Of a stretch of DNA of 29,237 bases, positions 18,524-26,851 are shown one piece after another. The translations under genes were made by a program, and so were the position numbers. This DNA comes from CBDUXT01 sp965371245 (GTDB lineage: Bacteria; Planctomycetota; Phycisphaerae; UBA1845), in contig CBDUXT010000077.1 of the NCBI GenBank assembly GCA_965371245.1, positions 1 through 29,237 of the forward strand, given 5' to 3'. The notes beneath the pieces are model-generated. The model ran no database searches, was not told the origin of the DNA, and saw only the letters and a list, made by a program, of their open reading frames with translations. The number at the start of each line of letters is the position of its first letter. Position 1 is the first letter of the stretch.

Positions 18524-21500
18524 ATGGGGTTTGGCTCACATCAGCGGACGATCGCACGCTGGGGATGCGGTACAGGCGTTCGATCCGCCCATCGGTCCAC
18601 CCAACCCACCGCGCGAGACACTCGCGAGGCCGCGGAGTCGTGCGAATCTCGTTGCCTTGACACGCTCTTTCGACCGATTCGCGTATTCACGTCGGGTACC
18701 CGCCCGGTCGCGCTTGCGGCCGCATTGCTGACCGTGGCATCCGCGGCGGCTCAGACCAACGCCCCCAACAGCGACCCCGGTCCGGACGTGATCGTGGGCG
18801 CCATTCCGGACGTCCTGTCCTACGGCAGTGTCGATGGGGTCGCCGCGTTCTCTGCGGGAACCACCTCGTGCAACGCCGGAACCGAGGTCCTGGAGTGGTT
18901 CCCGGACACACCCGCGCACCCGGTGATCGCGCAAAACCTCTACCGCCTCAAGGACGATCGCTTCGAGCAGATCGGAATGAGCTGGGTCAAGCACGCCTTC
19001 GCCGCCATCAACGGCAACCTGTGCGGGTTCGGCTGCCAACATCCGGGCGTCGATACGCTCCTGGGGGTCGGTTGTTCGGACCCCTACACGGCCGGCCTGA
19101 ACGGCTTCCAGGCCATCCTGGGCCCGCGTTCGGAAATCAACGCATCGACCGGCGTGTTCCCCTACCCCTTTCAGCTCCGTCCCGCCATCACGCCGACCAT
19201 CGGGCGTCGTCTTCAGGTGAACGAGAGCGACCTCGACCCGGCGCTGGACGGCGGCGGACTCTATTTCATCGAGGGCCAATACGTCACGCCGGATGATGCC
19301 GCCGCCGGCAACAAGAACAACAATGCTTCGTTCCGTCCCGCCTCCTTGTTCTTCGACGGGAGCATCTGGCGGATGAGCCTTCTGGGCCTGACGCAGCGCG
19401 AGAAGGCGGCCGTCCTCGCTTGGAAGATCAACGATCCCTCCGTCGTCGAGACCGTCATTGACGTCCCCGGAGACGGGCGTTTCATTCTGGCCGCCAGGGT
19501 GTTTGACCGCGGGGACGGCACGTGGGATTACGAATACGCGCTTCAGAACCTCACGTCGGACCGCGCGGCCGGCACGTTTGGCGTACCGCATCCCCAGAAC
19601 GCCCCCGCCGACAGCGTTGGCTTTCACGACGTGGCGTATCACAGCGGCGAGGTCTACACCGCGACCGACTGGACGATGGGTATGCTCGGCGGAAGCGTCA
19701 CGTGGTCGACCACCCCGTTCGCGGAGGATGTCAACGCCAACGCGCTTCGTTGGGGAAGCCTCTACAACTTCCGGTTCACGTCCGTGTTTCCCCCGGAAAC
19801 GACCACGGTCACGTTGGGACTCTTCAAGCCGGGGTCTCCCGAGTCGATCGACGCGATCACCATCGGCCCGATCGGCAACGCCGATGACTGCAACACAAAC
19901 GGCGTTTTCGACTCGCTGGACATTGCCGCCGGCACCAGCCCCGACTGTAATCAGAACGACGTTCCCGATGAGTGCGAGGTCTTCCCCACGACGCCGCTTA
20001 CGACGGTGCGGGTCGCCACCGGCCTGACCAAACCCGTCTACCTGGCCGCGCCGCCCGGTGATCTTGATCGTATCTTCGTGGTCGAGCAGGCCGGGCGAAT
20101 CAAGCTGCTGGTGAACAGGGCCATCCAGCCGATTCCTTTCCTGGACATCGCGGACCGCGTCGGTTCCGGCGGCGAGCGGGGATTGTTCAGCATGGCGTTC
20201 CACCCCGGGTTCAGCGAGAACGGCTTCTTCTACGTCAACTACACGGACCTCGTGGGAACCACGCACATCGCCCGTTTTGAGGTGCCCGCGGGAACGCCTG
20301 ACGCGGCGAATCCAGAGAGCGAGCTGACACTCAAGACCATCTCGCAGGACTTCGCCAACCACAACGGAGGTCAGTTGCAGTTCGGTCCGGATGGGTTCCT
20401 CTACGTCGGTATGGGAGACGGAGGAAGCGGAAACGACCCGTTCGACCGGGCGCAAGACCCGGGCACGCTGCTGGGTAAGATGCTTCGACTCGACGTCGAT
20501 AACCCGCCGGACTACATCCCCGCGGACAACCCTTTCGTCGGCCCCGATCTGCCCCTTGACGAAATATGGGCCTCCGGGCTGCGCAACCCATGGCGCTTCA
20601 GCTTCGACCCGCGCAGTGATGACTTGTACATCGCGGACGTCGGTCAGGACGCCGTTGAAGAGGTAAGTATCCAGCCGGGCGATGATGTCGGCGGCGCCAA
20701 CTATGGCTGGCGCTGCATGGAGGGGAACCGCTGCACCGGCTTGTCGGGCTGCACCTGTGACGCGCCCGAGTTGACCGCGCCGGTTCTTACCTACAGCCAT
20801 GACGCAGGCGAGTGTTCCATCACCGGCGGCTACGTCTACGGCGGCTGCGCCGCCCCGGACCTTTCCGGCACCTACTTCTACGCCGATCTCTGCGCCGGCT
20901 TCATCCGATCCTTCCGCATGGTGAACGGTTCGATCGTTGAATCGATCGATCGGACCATGGAGCTAACCCCCGTCGAGGGTCCGATTCCCGTGATCGTATC
21001 GTTCGGGCTGGATGGCGCGGGCGAACTCTACATCGTCAGTCACGCCGGCGACGTCTACAAAATCGTGCCCGACGTCGATGGGCCGATCTGCGGGAACGGC
21101 CTGTTGGAACCGTCCGAAGAATGCGACGACGGCAACGTTGCCCCCGGGGACGGGTGCGACGCGACATGCCGGCTTGAGCCGGGGATTGCGCATGACCGTT
21201 GCGGCGACGCCTTGGTCGTCTCGGAGGGAACGCACGCGTTCGACACGACTGGTGCGACAACCGACGGACCGGACGAGCCTGTCGCTTGCGCCTTCGCCGG
21301 TGATACGCAGGTCGGATCGGACCTGTGGTATTGCTATGAGCCCTCTTGCTCCGGGATGGTCACGGCTGCTCTGTGCGGTAGCTCGTTCGACACGAAGCTG
21401 GCCGTCTACGAGGGATGCGTTTGCCCCCCCGCCGACGTGCCCATTGCCTGCAACGACGACCTGTGCGGCGCGCAGTCCGAAGTCTCGTGGCCCGTCACGG

Positions 21501-23206
21501 CGTGCCCCGGTGCGCCGGGTTACCTGATCCGCGTGGGCGGACACTTGGGCGCGCAAGGTCTCGGCCAACTGACGCTGTCGTGCGATCCGGAGCCGATCGC
21601 CACCGATTGCAACGGCAACGGGGTGGACGATGCGACCGAGATCGGCTGTGAGCCCGCTGTCGATGCCGATTCCAACGGCGTGCTCGACGTCTGCGAAACA
21701 GAGGGCGATTTCGTGCGCGGCGGGAAGCTCTACGACCGATGGTGGGCGGAGATCGCGGCCGTCGCCCCCGCTATCGACCATCCACTCTGGCCGTTTCGTC
21801 CCGACCCGGTCAGCAATACGCGAACCGGTGCGGACACGTGGCGGTGCAAGGAGTGCCACGGGTGGGACTACAAAGGTGTTGACGGGCAATATGCGACCGG
21901 CACGCATCGCACCGGGTTTCCCGGCATCCTGGGAACCGCGTTGGGAACCAGCGAGCTGTTCACGTTGCTGCGTGAGCCGCCGAGCAACACGGGCGGAGCG
22001 GGCGTGCTGAACGGCCATGACTATGGGTCCGTTCTGGGCGACCCCCAAATCCAGGACGTCGTCGCCTTCGTGCGCCAGGCGCTGATCGACGATGACGCGT
22101 TCGTGGAACCTGTGACCGGTGTTTTCGTGGGCGATGCCAGCCAGGGCGAAATTCACTACACCACCGGCGGAAGCGTGAGCTGCATCACGTGCCATGGCGC
22201 GGACGGTGCGGCCATCAACTTCGGCACCTTCGACGCGCCCGAGTTTCTGGGGACGGTCGCGGTCCACAACCCGTGGGAGTTTTTACACAAGGTTCGCGTC
22301 GGCCAGCCGGGCTCGCCGATGCCGAGCTGGCTCGCCGGCGGCGGCACGAACGCCGGCGCGGCGGACATCGGCCGGTACGCCCAGACAGTCTTCCCAGTTG
22401 ATTGCCTGTTTGACGAACACTGCGACGACAGCATCGCCTGCACCCTCAACTCGTGTGATGCGCAGGGTCGCTGCCGTTTCGTTGCAGACGACGCGCTCTG
22501 CACCGACGATGAAGTCTTTTGCAATGGCCGGGAAACGTGCAACGTCACCGCCGGCTGTGTTTCGAAAGGGAACCCGTGTCGAATACCCACCGCCTGCGAT
22601 GAGGCCGGCGCCGGGTGCGGCTGCGAGACGCCGGACGTCGCGGCCCCCGGCGCGCGATACCTGTCCATTACGCCCCGGTCCCCCGGCTCTTCCGTGCCAA
22701 CGGCACTCTTTGTTCAACCGGAGTGCGCCGGCGGCACGGGCCGATACGTCGGCGCGCCGACGGGCCCCGACAACATCGCCCTGCTGGTCGATCAACCCGA
22801 GAATGCCGCGGTCTTGACACCGGCGGAATGGGGCCAGACGGTCCATGTGAGCGGCCTGGACATCGTCCCGGTGACGGCGTACCTGGTTTCAGCCGACTGT
22901 GGCGCGGTCCTGGGCAACGTTCCCACAGACGCGCAGCGCGTCGTCAGCCAGCGATGGGGCGACGTGGCCGGGCTCTTCGACGAAGGAGCCTGGACGCCGC
23001 CCGACGGGCAGGTCGATGTGCTCGACCTGTCGGCGCTGGTCGATGGCTTCCGCCACGCACCTACGGCCCCTCCCCTGGTCGCCACGGACCAGAATGGTTG
23101 CGTGCCGGACCGGCAGATCGACATCAGGGATTTGGTTGCGGGCCTGGACGGCTTCTCCGGCGTGCGGTTTGAAGTATCGACTCAGTGCCCCCGACCGTGC
23201 CCCTGA
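18524..23206 (+). CDS. Secreted PQQ-type sugar dehydrogenase-like protein fused to two haem-c sites
   Basis: 1560 aa; the ATG at 18524 is the only in-frame one, but no ribosome binding site is visible and ~58 residues precede the signal-like VALAAALLTVASAAA, so the start is uncertain. Domains in order: module shared with the upstream gene (~89-450); glucose/sorbosone dehydrogenase-like propeller (~492-851) with 'NHNGGQLQFGPDG' (His613, position of the catalytic His in soluble PQQ enzymes), 'GLRNPWRF' and 'GANYGW'; DUF4215 repeat 'SEECDDGNVAPGDGC' (~854-883); PPC-like domain (~890-1022, 'FDTTGATTDGP', 'SSFDTKLAVYEGC'); cytochrome c site CKECH (1108-1112) with no following Met but a GHDYG His; second site CITCH (1220-1224) with Met1266 in GSPMPSW; CTDC-like repeat (~1294-1352); degenerate dockerin-like C-terminus ('DLSALVDGF', 'DLVAGLDGF'). 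Inferred: periplasmic or surface oxidation of a sugar with electrons passed intramolecularly to haems. Cofactor and substrate are not proven. Confidence 0.85.
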   Translation: MGFGSHQRTIARWGCGTGVRSAHRSTQPTARDTREAAESCESRCLDTLFRPIRVFTSGTRPVALAAALLTVASAAAQTNAPNSDPGPDVIVGAIPDVLSYGSVDGVAAFSAGTTSCNAGTEVLEWFPDTPAHPVIAQNLYRLKDDRFEQIGMSWVKHAFAAINGNLCGFGCQHPGVDTLLGVGCSDPYTAGLNGFQAILGPRSEINASTGVFPYPFQLRPAITPTIGRRLQVNESDLDPALDGGGLYFIEGQYVTPDDAAAGNKNNNASFRPASLFFDGSIWRMSLLGLTQREKAAVLAWKINDPSVVETVIDVPGDGRFILAARVFDRGDGTWDYEYALQNLTSDRAAGTFGVPHPQNAPADSVGFHDVAYHSGEVYTATDWTMGMLGGSVTWSTTPFAEDVNANALRWGSLYNFRFTSVFPPETTTVTLGLFKPGSPESIDAITIGPIGNADDCNTNGVFDSLDIAAGTSPDCNQNDVPDECEVFPTTPLTTVRVATGLTKPVYLAAPPGDLDRIFVVEQAGRIKLLVNRAIQPIPFLDIADRVGSGGERGLFSMAFHPGFSENGFFYVNYTDLVGTTHIARFEVPAGTPDAANPESELTLKTISQDFANHNGGQLQFGPDGFLYVGMGDGGSGNDPFDRAQDPGTLLGKMLRLDVDNPPDYIPADNPFVGPDLPLDEIWASGLRNPWRFSFDPRSDDLYIADVGQDAVEEVSIQPGDDVGGANYGWRCMEGNRCTGLSGCTCDAPELTAPVLTYSHDAGECSITGGYVYGGCAAPDLSGTYFYADLCAGFIRSFRMVNGSIVESIDRTMELTPVEGPIPVIVSFGLDGAGELYIVSHAGDVYKIVPDVDGPICGNGLLEPSEECDDGNVAPGDGCDATCRLEPGIAHDRCGDALVVSEGTHAFDTTGATTDGPDEPVACAFAGDTQVGSDLWYCYEPSCSGMVTAALCGSSFDTKLAVYEGCVCPPADVPIACNDDLCGAQSEVSWPVTACPGAPGYLIRVGGHLGAQGLGQLTLSCDPEPIATDCNGNGVDDATEIGCEPAVDADSNGVLDVCETEGDFVRGGKLYDRWWAEIAAVAPAIDHPLWPFRPDPVSNTRTGADTWRCKECHGWDYKGVDGQYATGTHRTGFPGILGTALGTSELFTLLREPPSNTGGAGVLNGHDYGSVLGDPQIQDVVAFVRQALIDDDAFVEPVTGVFVGDASQGEIHYTTGGSVSCITCHGADGAAINFGTFDAPEFLGTVAVHNPWEFLHKVRVGQPGSPMPSWLAGGGTNAGAADIGRYAQTVFPVDCLFDEHCDDSIACTLNSCDAQGRCRFVADDALCTDDEVFCNGRETCNVTAGCVSKGNPCRIPTACDEAGAGCGCETPDVAAPGARYLSITPRSPGSSVPTALFVQPECAGGTGRYVGAPTGPDNIALLVDQPENAAVLTPAEWGQTVHVSGLDIVPVTAYLVSADCGAVLGNVPTDAQRVVSQRWGDVAGLFDEGAWTPPDGQVDVLDLSALVDGFRHAPTAPPLVATDQNGCVPDRQIDIRDLVAGLDGFSGVRFEVSTQCPRPCP

Positions 23207-23426
23207 TGGTTCCCGCGAGGCGGACGGCACCGGGCGTACGCGCGCGTGCATCCGAACACCTGGATTTGTCCTCGTACCTGCCGACTGAATCGGGCTCAAC
23301 GGGTTCTTCCTCCGCGTCATTCAACGGAATCAAGACCGCCGGACCGCCGAAACGGTCCCGGATGGAGTTTTTGCCAGAGACAACCAGTTGCGGACTACAG
23401 TTCTGAGTTCTTGCTCCGCTCATCCA

Positions 23427-23972
23427 TCATTTTCCTGCACGTGGTGGCAAAGAGTTGGTCTCCCGTCCGTCTTTGTCTTTGAATAGGATACTCGGTCTAC
23501 CGTCCGCTTCGAGCGATAGTTTCAGTCGATCCTTCTTGTCATCGTCCATGAACCACACCGCAGGATTGCCGTCTGGCAACAGACGAGCCATAATACGTGA
23601 CTTGCCATCCTTGCCGTTTAGCATCATCGCGGGTCTACCATCGTGCATGACCATAAGCGTTATGGCAGTCTTGTTGCTTTTTGCGAAAAGGCTCAGAACA
23701 GCCGACTCGAAACCTGGCACCGAGCGACCATGAACCTTCCTGCCGGGAATGAAACCCAACGACGCTCGACAGTCGCCATCATCGTCCACAAGCACGAAGC
23801 GCTTGGCTCGAACCTCGTTCTGCAGCGGTTCGGTCGGTTTCTGCGCGGCCTCTTGCCCCATCACGAGCGTTACTGCAAGGGCAAGTACGAGCGAGCCTGT
23901 GAAGCGAGTTCGCCAACGATACTTCGTTTCGAGCAAACGCATTCGGTCTGTAAGGTCTCGGATCTCGTCCAT
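23427..23972 (-). CDS. Membrane-anchored protein with 'LVDDDGDCRASLG'-type beta repeats
   Basis: 181 aa. The start at 23972 has AAGGAGG at 23981-23987 (8-nt spacing). Residues 1-22 are charged and may form a short coiled coil (MDEIRDLTDRMRLLETKY). Residues ~24-40 form a single membrane segment or uncleaved signal (FTGSLVLALAVTLVMG). The rest is outside: repeated strand motifs with alternating hydrophobics and Asp/Lys/Gly turns ('RFVLVDDDGDCRASLGF', 'MMLNGKDGKSRIMARL', 'SILFKDKDGRE'). This repeat style is known from uncharacterised proteins of planctomycetes and cyanobacteria. It stands alone, converging with the dehydrogenase gene (220 bp apart, no T-run terminator seen) and divergent from the transposase remnant. 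Function unknown. Confidence 0.8.
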   Translation of the reverse strand: MDEIRDLTDRMRLLETKYRWRTRFTGSLVLALAVTLVMGQEAAQKPTEPLQNEVRAKRFVLVDDDGDCRASLGFIPGRKVHGRSVPGFESAVLSLFAKSNKTAITLMVMHDGRPAMMLNGKDGKSRIMARLLPDGNPAVWFMDDDKKDRLKLSLEADGRPSILFKDKDGRETNSLPPRAGK

Positions 23973-24000
23973 CGTTCCATCCTCCTTATAGTCGCCTTCG

Positions 24001-24620
24001 AAACTGCGTGATTACCAGTGCCTGCGAAATGCGCGAATGGTCAAGTACATGTAGAAGAATGAGGCGCGTCGTCTCGTCGGGTGTCTCCGTCGTTTGTATG
24101 AGTGTTTCATCGATGGCACATTCAGCAAAGCTCGCGGTGGCGAAGACGGTATTGGTTGCACCAAGGCCGGAAAAGGCGTGAAAATCATGGTTCTCGTGGA
24201 CGCGCGTGGGTTGCCGGTGGTGATGGATACGACCTCGGCCAGTCCGCACGAGAGCCAACTCGTTCAACGCTTGTTCGACTTCATGTTGCCCTCGGAAACG
24301 TCGCCGCGCGTGATCGGCGACAAGGCGTACGATAGCGACCGACCTGATCAAGAGCCGGCGCATCGTGAAATTGAGATGATGGCGCCACACCGAAGTAATC
24401 GCAAGGTGGAAAACGTTACACAGGATGGTCGGTCTCTTCGTGGCTACGATCGCCGTTGGAAAGGCCAACGCACGATCTCGTGGTTTCAGAACTTCAGACC
24501 TCTGTGCATCCGCTACGAGGAATCGATGACCAATCCCCGGGGCTTCCTCCGCCTCGGATGCACGACGCTTAGGCTCAAGAAGGCCATGCGATAGGCCCTA
24601 CAGTTTCGTTTGCGCGCACC
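24001..24620 (+). mobile_element. Insertion sequence remnant, IS5 group
   Basis: Limits are approximate. Only the transposase catalytic part is recognisable; terminal inverted repeats and target duplication could not be found by eye. Confidence 0.55.
24055..24594 (+). pseudogene. Decayed IS5-family transposase (DDE domain only)
   Basis: The frame opens after a TAG at 24052-24054 and ends at 24594 (~179 codons, against ~260 usual). The visible part is the DDE catalytic domain: 'FIDGTFSKARGG' (first Asp), 'GCTKAGKGVKIMVLVD', 'TTSASPHESQLV', 'GDKAYDSD' (second Asp), 'APHRSNRK', then 'RRWKGQRTISWFQNF'. Family members have 'RRWK(V/I)ERTIAW' there, so the catalytic Glu appears replaced by Gln. The N-terminal DNA-binding part is missing; the preceding bases do not restore it in any frame I read. 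There is no credible start codon with a ribosome binding site and no terminal inverted repeats were found. Dead element, useful as a marker of past insertion beside the RHS array. Confidence 0.85.
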
Positions 24621-24700
24621 CAGCGAACTTCCCATCGCCGATGGCGGCGCGCGGCCAAAGCGATCGAATCGCATCGGCACACCGCGTGGGTCCTATCGGC

Positions 24701-26173
24701 TCACGGAGCCGGGGGGACATCCTTGAGGTGCCCGCACTGGCTCGGACAAGCCTCTTCTATGATCTCGATGTACGTATCTGGGGGCCCGGTGGGCGGGCAC
24801 GTCCTGCTAATACAATCGGCCATGCACGCGGAGTAGCTGGTGTCCTTGGTAACAGAGCCTTCCTTCGTATAGCAGCTATACTCCTGCCCGTATGCAGCAC
24901 ACTCGCCACAATCCGAACGGTGCAAGCAAGCGTTTATACGGTCGCAATCAGTTGCTTCGCCACATCGCATCTCAGCGCAGAGCGGGGTGTCGCAGAGATT
25001 GTTCTCCATAAAGCAGTGCGCGCCTTCATGAGCACAACTACAAGTGTAGAACGGCTCCTTCAAAGTCTGATTGACACATGGAAAACACCACGGCTGGCCT
25101 GGGTTCCCGTGAAAATCGCACATCGTCCACCCATCGTCCGCGCTGCTCCCCGGACACTTACAGTCCTTACTTGCTCTGCCTGACGAATCGGTCCGACGGG
25201 TCGGCTGGCTTCTAACATATTGGTATACGTTCAGGCCATCTACATAGGCGTTACCCCTCGGAAAACTGGCGCCTAATTCATCTCTCTGCAAGAATCGCCG
25301 ACCGTCTTGGTCGTACTGCCTCGCGCGGTTCTGATAGCTACCGATCTCGGCATCGAAGAGCAGCCCCTGATGTCCGAAGGGTTGGTCGACGTTGGTGGCG
25401 ATTCGGCCGGGGTGGATCATGCTGCCCTGGGGCAAGAAGTCGAACTCGGTCGCGTCGGCGCTGTCGTAGTCGCCGTCGAAGTCCAGGTCCAGGACGCGAC
25501 ACGCGCCCGTCACCGTTCCCGTGCAGTCCGTGCCGGGCGTGCCCTTGTCCGTCGCATCCACGTCACCGTCCCCGTCCCGATCACCGAAGCCGGTCTCCTG
25601 GTCCACAGTGAGCTCGCCGTAGGGGGACAGGGTGTACGCCTCCACGACGCTGCCGGCCAGGTCCGTCGCGCCGATGACGTTCCAGTTCGCGTCCTGGTGG
25701 ACGTACAGATCGCCCTTCTTGGCCACGCGCACCATCACCAACTCGTCGATGTACTGTGTGCCGTGGATGAACTGCTGCACCATGTTCCCCGATCCGTTCC
25801 GGGTCTCGCAGATCTTCTGACCGTCATACAAGTATACCACGACGTCATCGAAACCGCCGCTGTTTGTCACAACTTTCTTGATTCTGCGGCCCGTGGCGTC
25901 GAATTCGGCCGTCTGGATGGTCACGGCCGCCCCGTCCTCGGTGGCCTTGACCTTCACCAGGCGATTCCAGGCGTCGTAGATGTACTGATAAACCCCATCA
26001 TCGACCATGTTCCCCGCGTCGTCGTGCTTGACCGTGCAGGTCGTGCCCCCGAAAGTCTCGCTCCGGACGATTTCGTCACCGGCGTCGTCGATGTCACCGT
26101 CTCCGTTGTTGTCGTAGCCGATTCTGACGTTGTCGAACGTCATCGCGCCCGACCCCTTGCCGCTGAAGGCCAC
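24701..26173 (-). CDS. Truncated RHS protein, cassette A, with HExxH metallopeptidase-like tip
   Basis: 490 codons from a GTG at 26173; no ribosome binding site, and the frame extends back only to the TGA of the neighbouring gene (26189-26191), so it is an orphan 3' cassette rather than a complete RHS gene. YD/RHS core: 'YIYDAWNRLVKV', 'YLYDGQKICETRNGSGN', 'GDLYVHQDANWNVIG', 'GSYQNRARQYDQDGRRFLQRD', 'GLNVYQYVRSQPTRRTD'. Inside the core, two Asp-rich loops ('DRDGDGDVDATD', 'DLDFDGDYDSAD') form a dockerin-like insert. The tip (residues 334-490) is unrelated to cassette B: 17 or more Cys, HEGAH at 382-386 and 'ECAAYGQE' at 424-431, a layout seen in RHS-associated zincin-like tips. It may be a toxin or processing domain; activity is not shown. 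Expression would need fusion to an upstream core or recombination. Confidence 0.75.
   Translation of the reverse strand: MAFSGKGSGAMTFDNVRIGYDNNGDGDIDDAGDEIVRSETFGGTTCTVKHDDAGNMVDDGVYQYIYDAWNRLVKVKATEDGAAVTIQTAEFDATGRRIKKVVTNSGGFDDVVVYLYDGQKICETRNGSGNMVQQFIHGTQYIDELVMVRVAKKGDLYVHQDANWNVIGATDLAGSVVEAYTLSPYGELTVDQETGFGDRDGDGDVDATDKGTPGTDCTGTVTGACRVLDLDFDGDYDSADATEFDFLPQGSMIHPGRIATNVDQPFGHQGLLFDAEIGSYQNRARQYDQDGRRFLQRDELGASFPRGNAYVDGLNVYQYVRSQPTRRTDSSGRASKDCKCPGSSADDGWTMCDFHGNPGQPWCFPCVNQTLKEPFYTCSCAHEGAHCFMENNLCDTPLCAEMRCGEATDCDRINACLHRSDCGECAAYGQEYSCYTKEGSVTKDTSYSACMADCISRTCPPTGPPDTYIEIIEEACPSQCGHLKDVPPAP
25016..25030 (-). other. HEGAH (HExxH) motif of the cassette A tip
   Basis: Encodes His-Glu-Gly-Ala-His, flanked by Cys on both sides (CSCAHEGAHC). 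The candidate third ligand is a Glu within ECAAYGQE 38-45 residues later. Confidence 0.6.
25280..26085 (-). repeat. RHS core repeat, copy A
   Basis: Highly similar at DNA level to 27428-28230 (offset 2142-2145 bp, one codon indel). Similarity stops abruptly after the 'YQNRARQYD' region at the C-terminal side, where the tips diverge. Confidence 0.8.
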
Positions 26174-26188
26174 ACCGCACGCAAATAG

Positions 26189-26671
26189 TCAAGGCAGGTC
26201 AATGACCTGCTCTATCCGGCTGTCCGACCCTCCGGGATGGTTAATTTCAGTTCCACACTCTGGACACACGCCGGACAAGTTGCCGGTGAGATTGTATCTG
26301 CACTCCCGGCAGCATCCCGGGGGGATCTTCCGGCCCACTCGCCACGCGTGGAGCGACGGCACCAGGATGAGGATGAAGGGGATCCACAAGGGTACGAAAA
26401 CGTTGTACTCAGGAGATTGCAGATCTGCCTTCAGACCCCAAAACAAGCAGGGACCCAGGTCGGCGGGGTTGTTGCGCTCGATCATCCAACCCGCCGGTGA
26501 AGCTCGCGCCTGCCCGATGAATACAGACGCTCCTCCGAATGCAAGAGCCCCTACCCAGGATTGGCCTTCGTACCCTACGACCCACCAGTAGTTCGCCAGG
26601 AGTGTGGCCGCAATCATCGCCGAGATCACGAATCCGGCATAGCTGAGCTTCTTGATACGTCGTGTTGTCAT
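26189..26671 (-). CDS. Small membrane protein with C-terminal zinc ribbon
   Basis: 160 aa from the ATG at 26671; the frame is open to a GTG at 26707, but neither has a strong ribosome binding site. Two membrane segments: about residues 9-28 (YAGFVISAMIAATLLANYWW) and ~91-110 (FVPLWIPFILILVPSLHAW). Then comes a short basic stretch and a zinc ribbon with paired CxxC knuckles (CRECRYNLTGN, CPECG). This 'two-helix plus ribbon' protein is a highly repeated, fast-evolving paralogue family in planctomycete genomes (recalled, not searched). It sits between RHS cassettes B and A, and its TGA is the in-frame stop directly before cassette A. The position downstream of an RHS tip is where an immunity gene would lie, but nothing else supports that role. 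Confidence 0.7.
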   Translation of the reverse strand: MTTRRIKKLSYAGFVISAMIAATLLANYWWVVGYEGQSWVGALAFGGASVFIGQARASPAGWMIERNNPADLGPCLFWGLKADLQSPEYNVFVPLWIPFILILVPSLHAWRVGRKIPPGCCRECRYNLTGNLSGVCPECGTEINHPGGSDSRIEQVIDLP

Positions 26672-26679
26672 CTTACAGA

Positions 26680-26811
26680 TCACGGCTTCTCGACGCCGGT
26701 TCCGCACTCCGAGGACTGCGCCGTTGATCGTAGCGTTCGAAGGTCATAGTCGCACTTGGTGCAGCAGGTATTAGATGCGATTAGCGTTCCCGAGTCCTCG
26801 CCACACATCAT
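26680..26811 (-). pseudogene. Remnant of a second zinc-ribbon tail
   Basis: About 43 codons. The end reads 'CCTKCDYDLRTLRSTAQSSECG', which resembles the C-terminal ribbon 'CxKCxYDLRxL...CPECG' with one knuckle damaged (CP replaced by SS). It lies between the stop of cassette B (26852) and the membrane-protein gene. Probably left over from an earlier zinc-ribbon gene; a chance match cannot be excluded. Confidence 0.35.
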
Positions 26812-26851
26812 CGTCGTCCCCGATGCACTCTCACGAATCAGTGGTCGCCGG

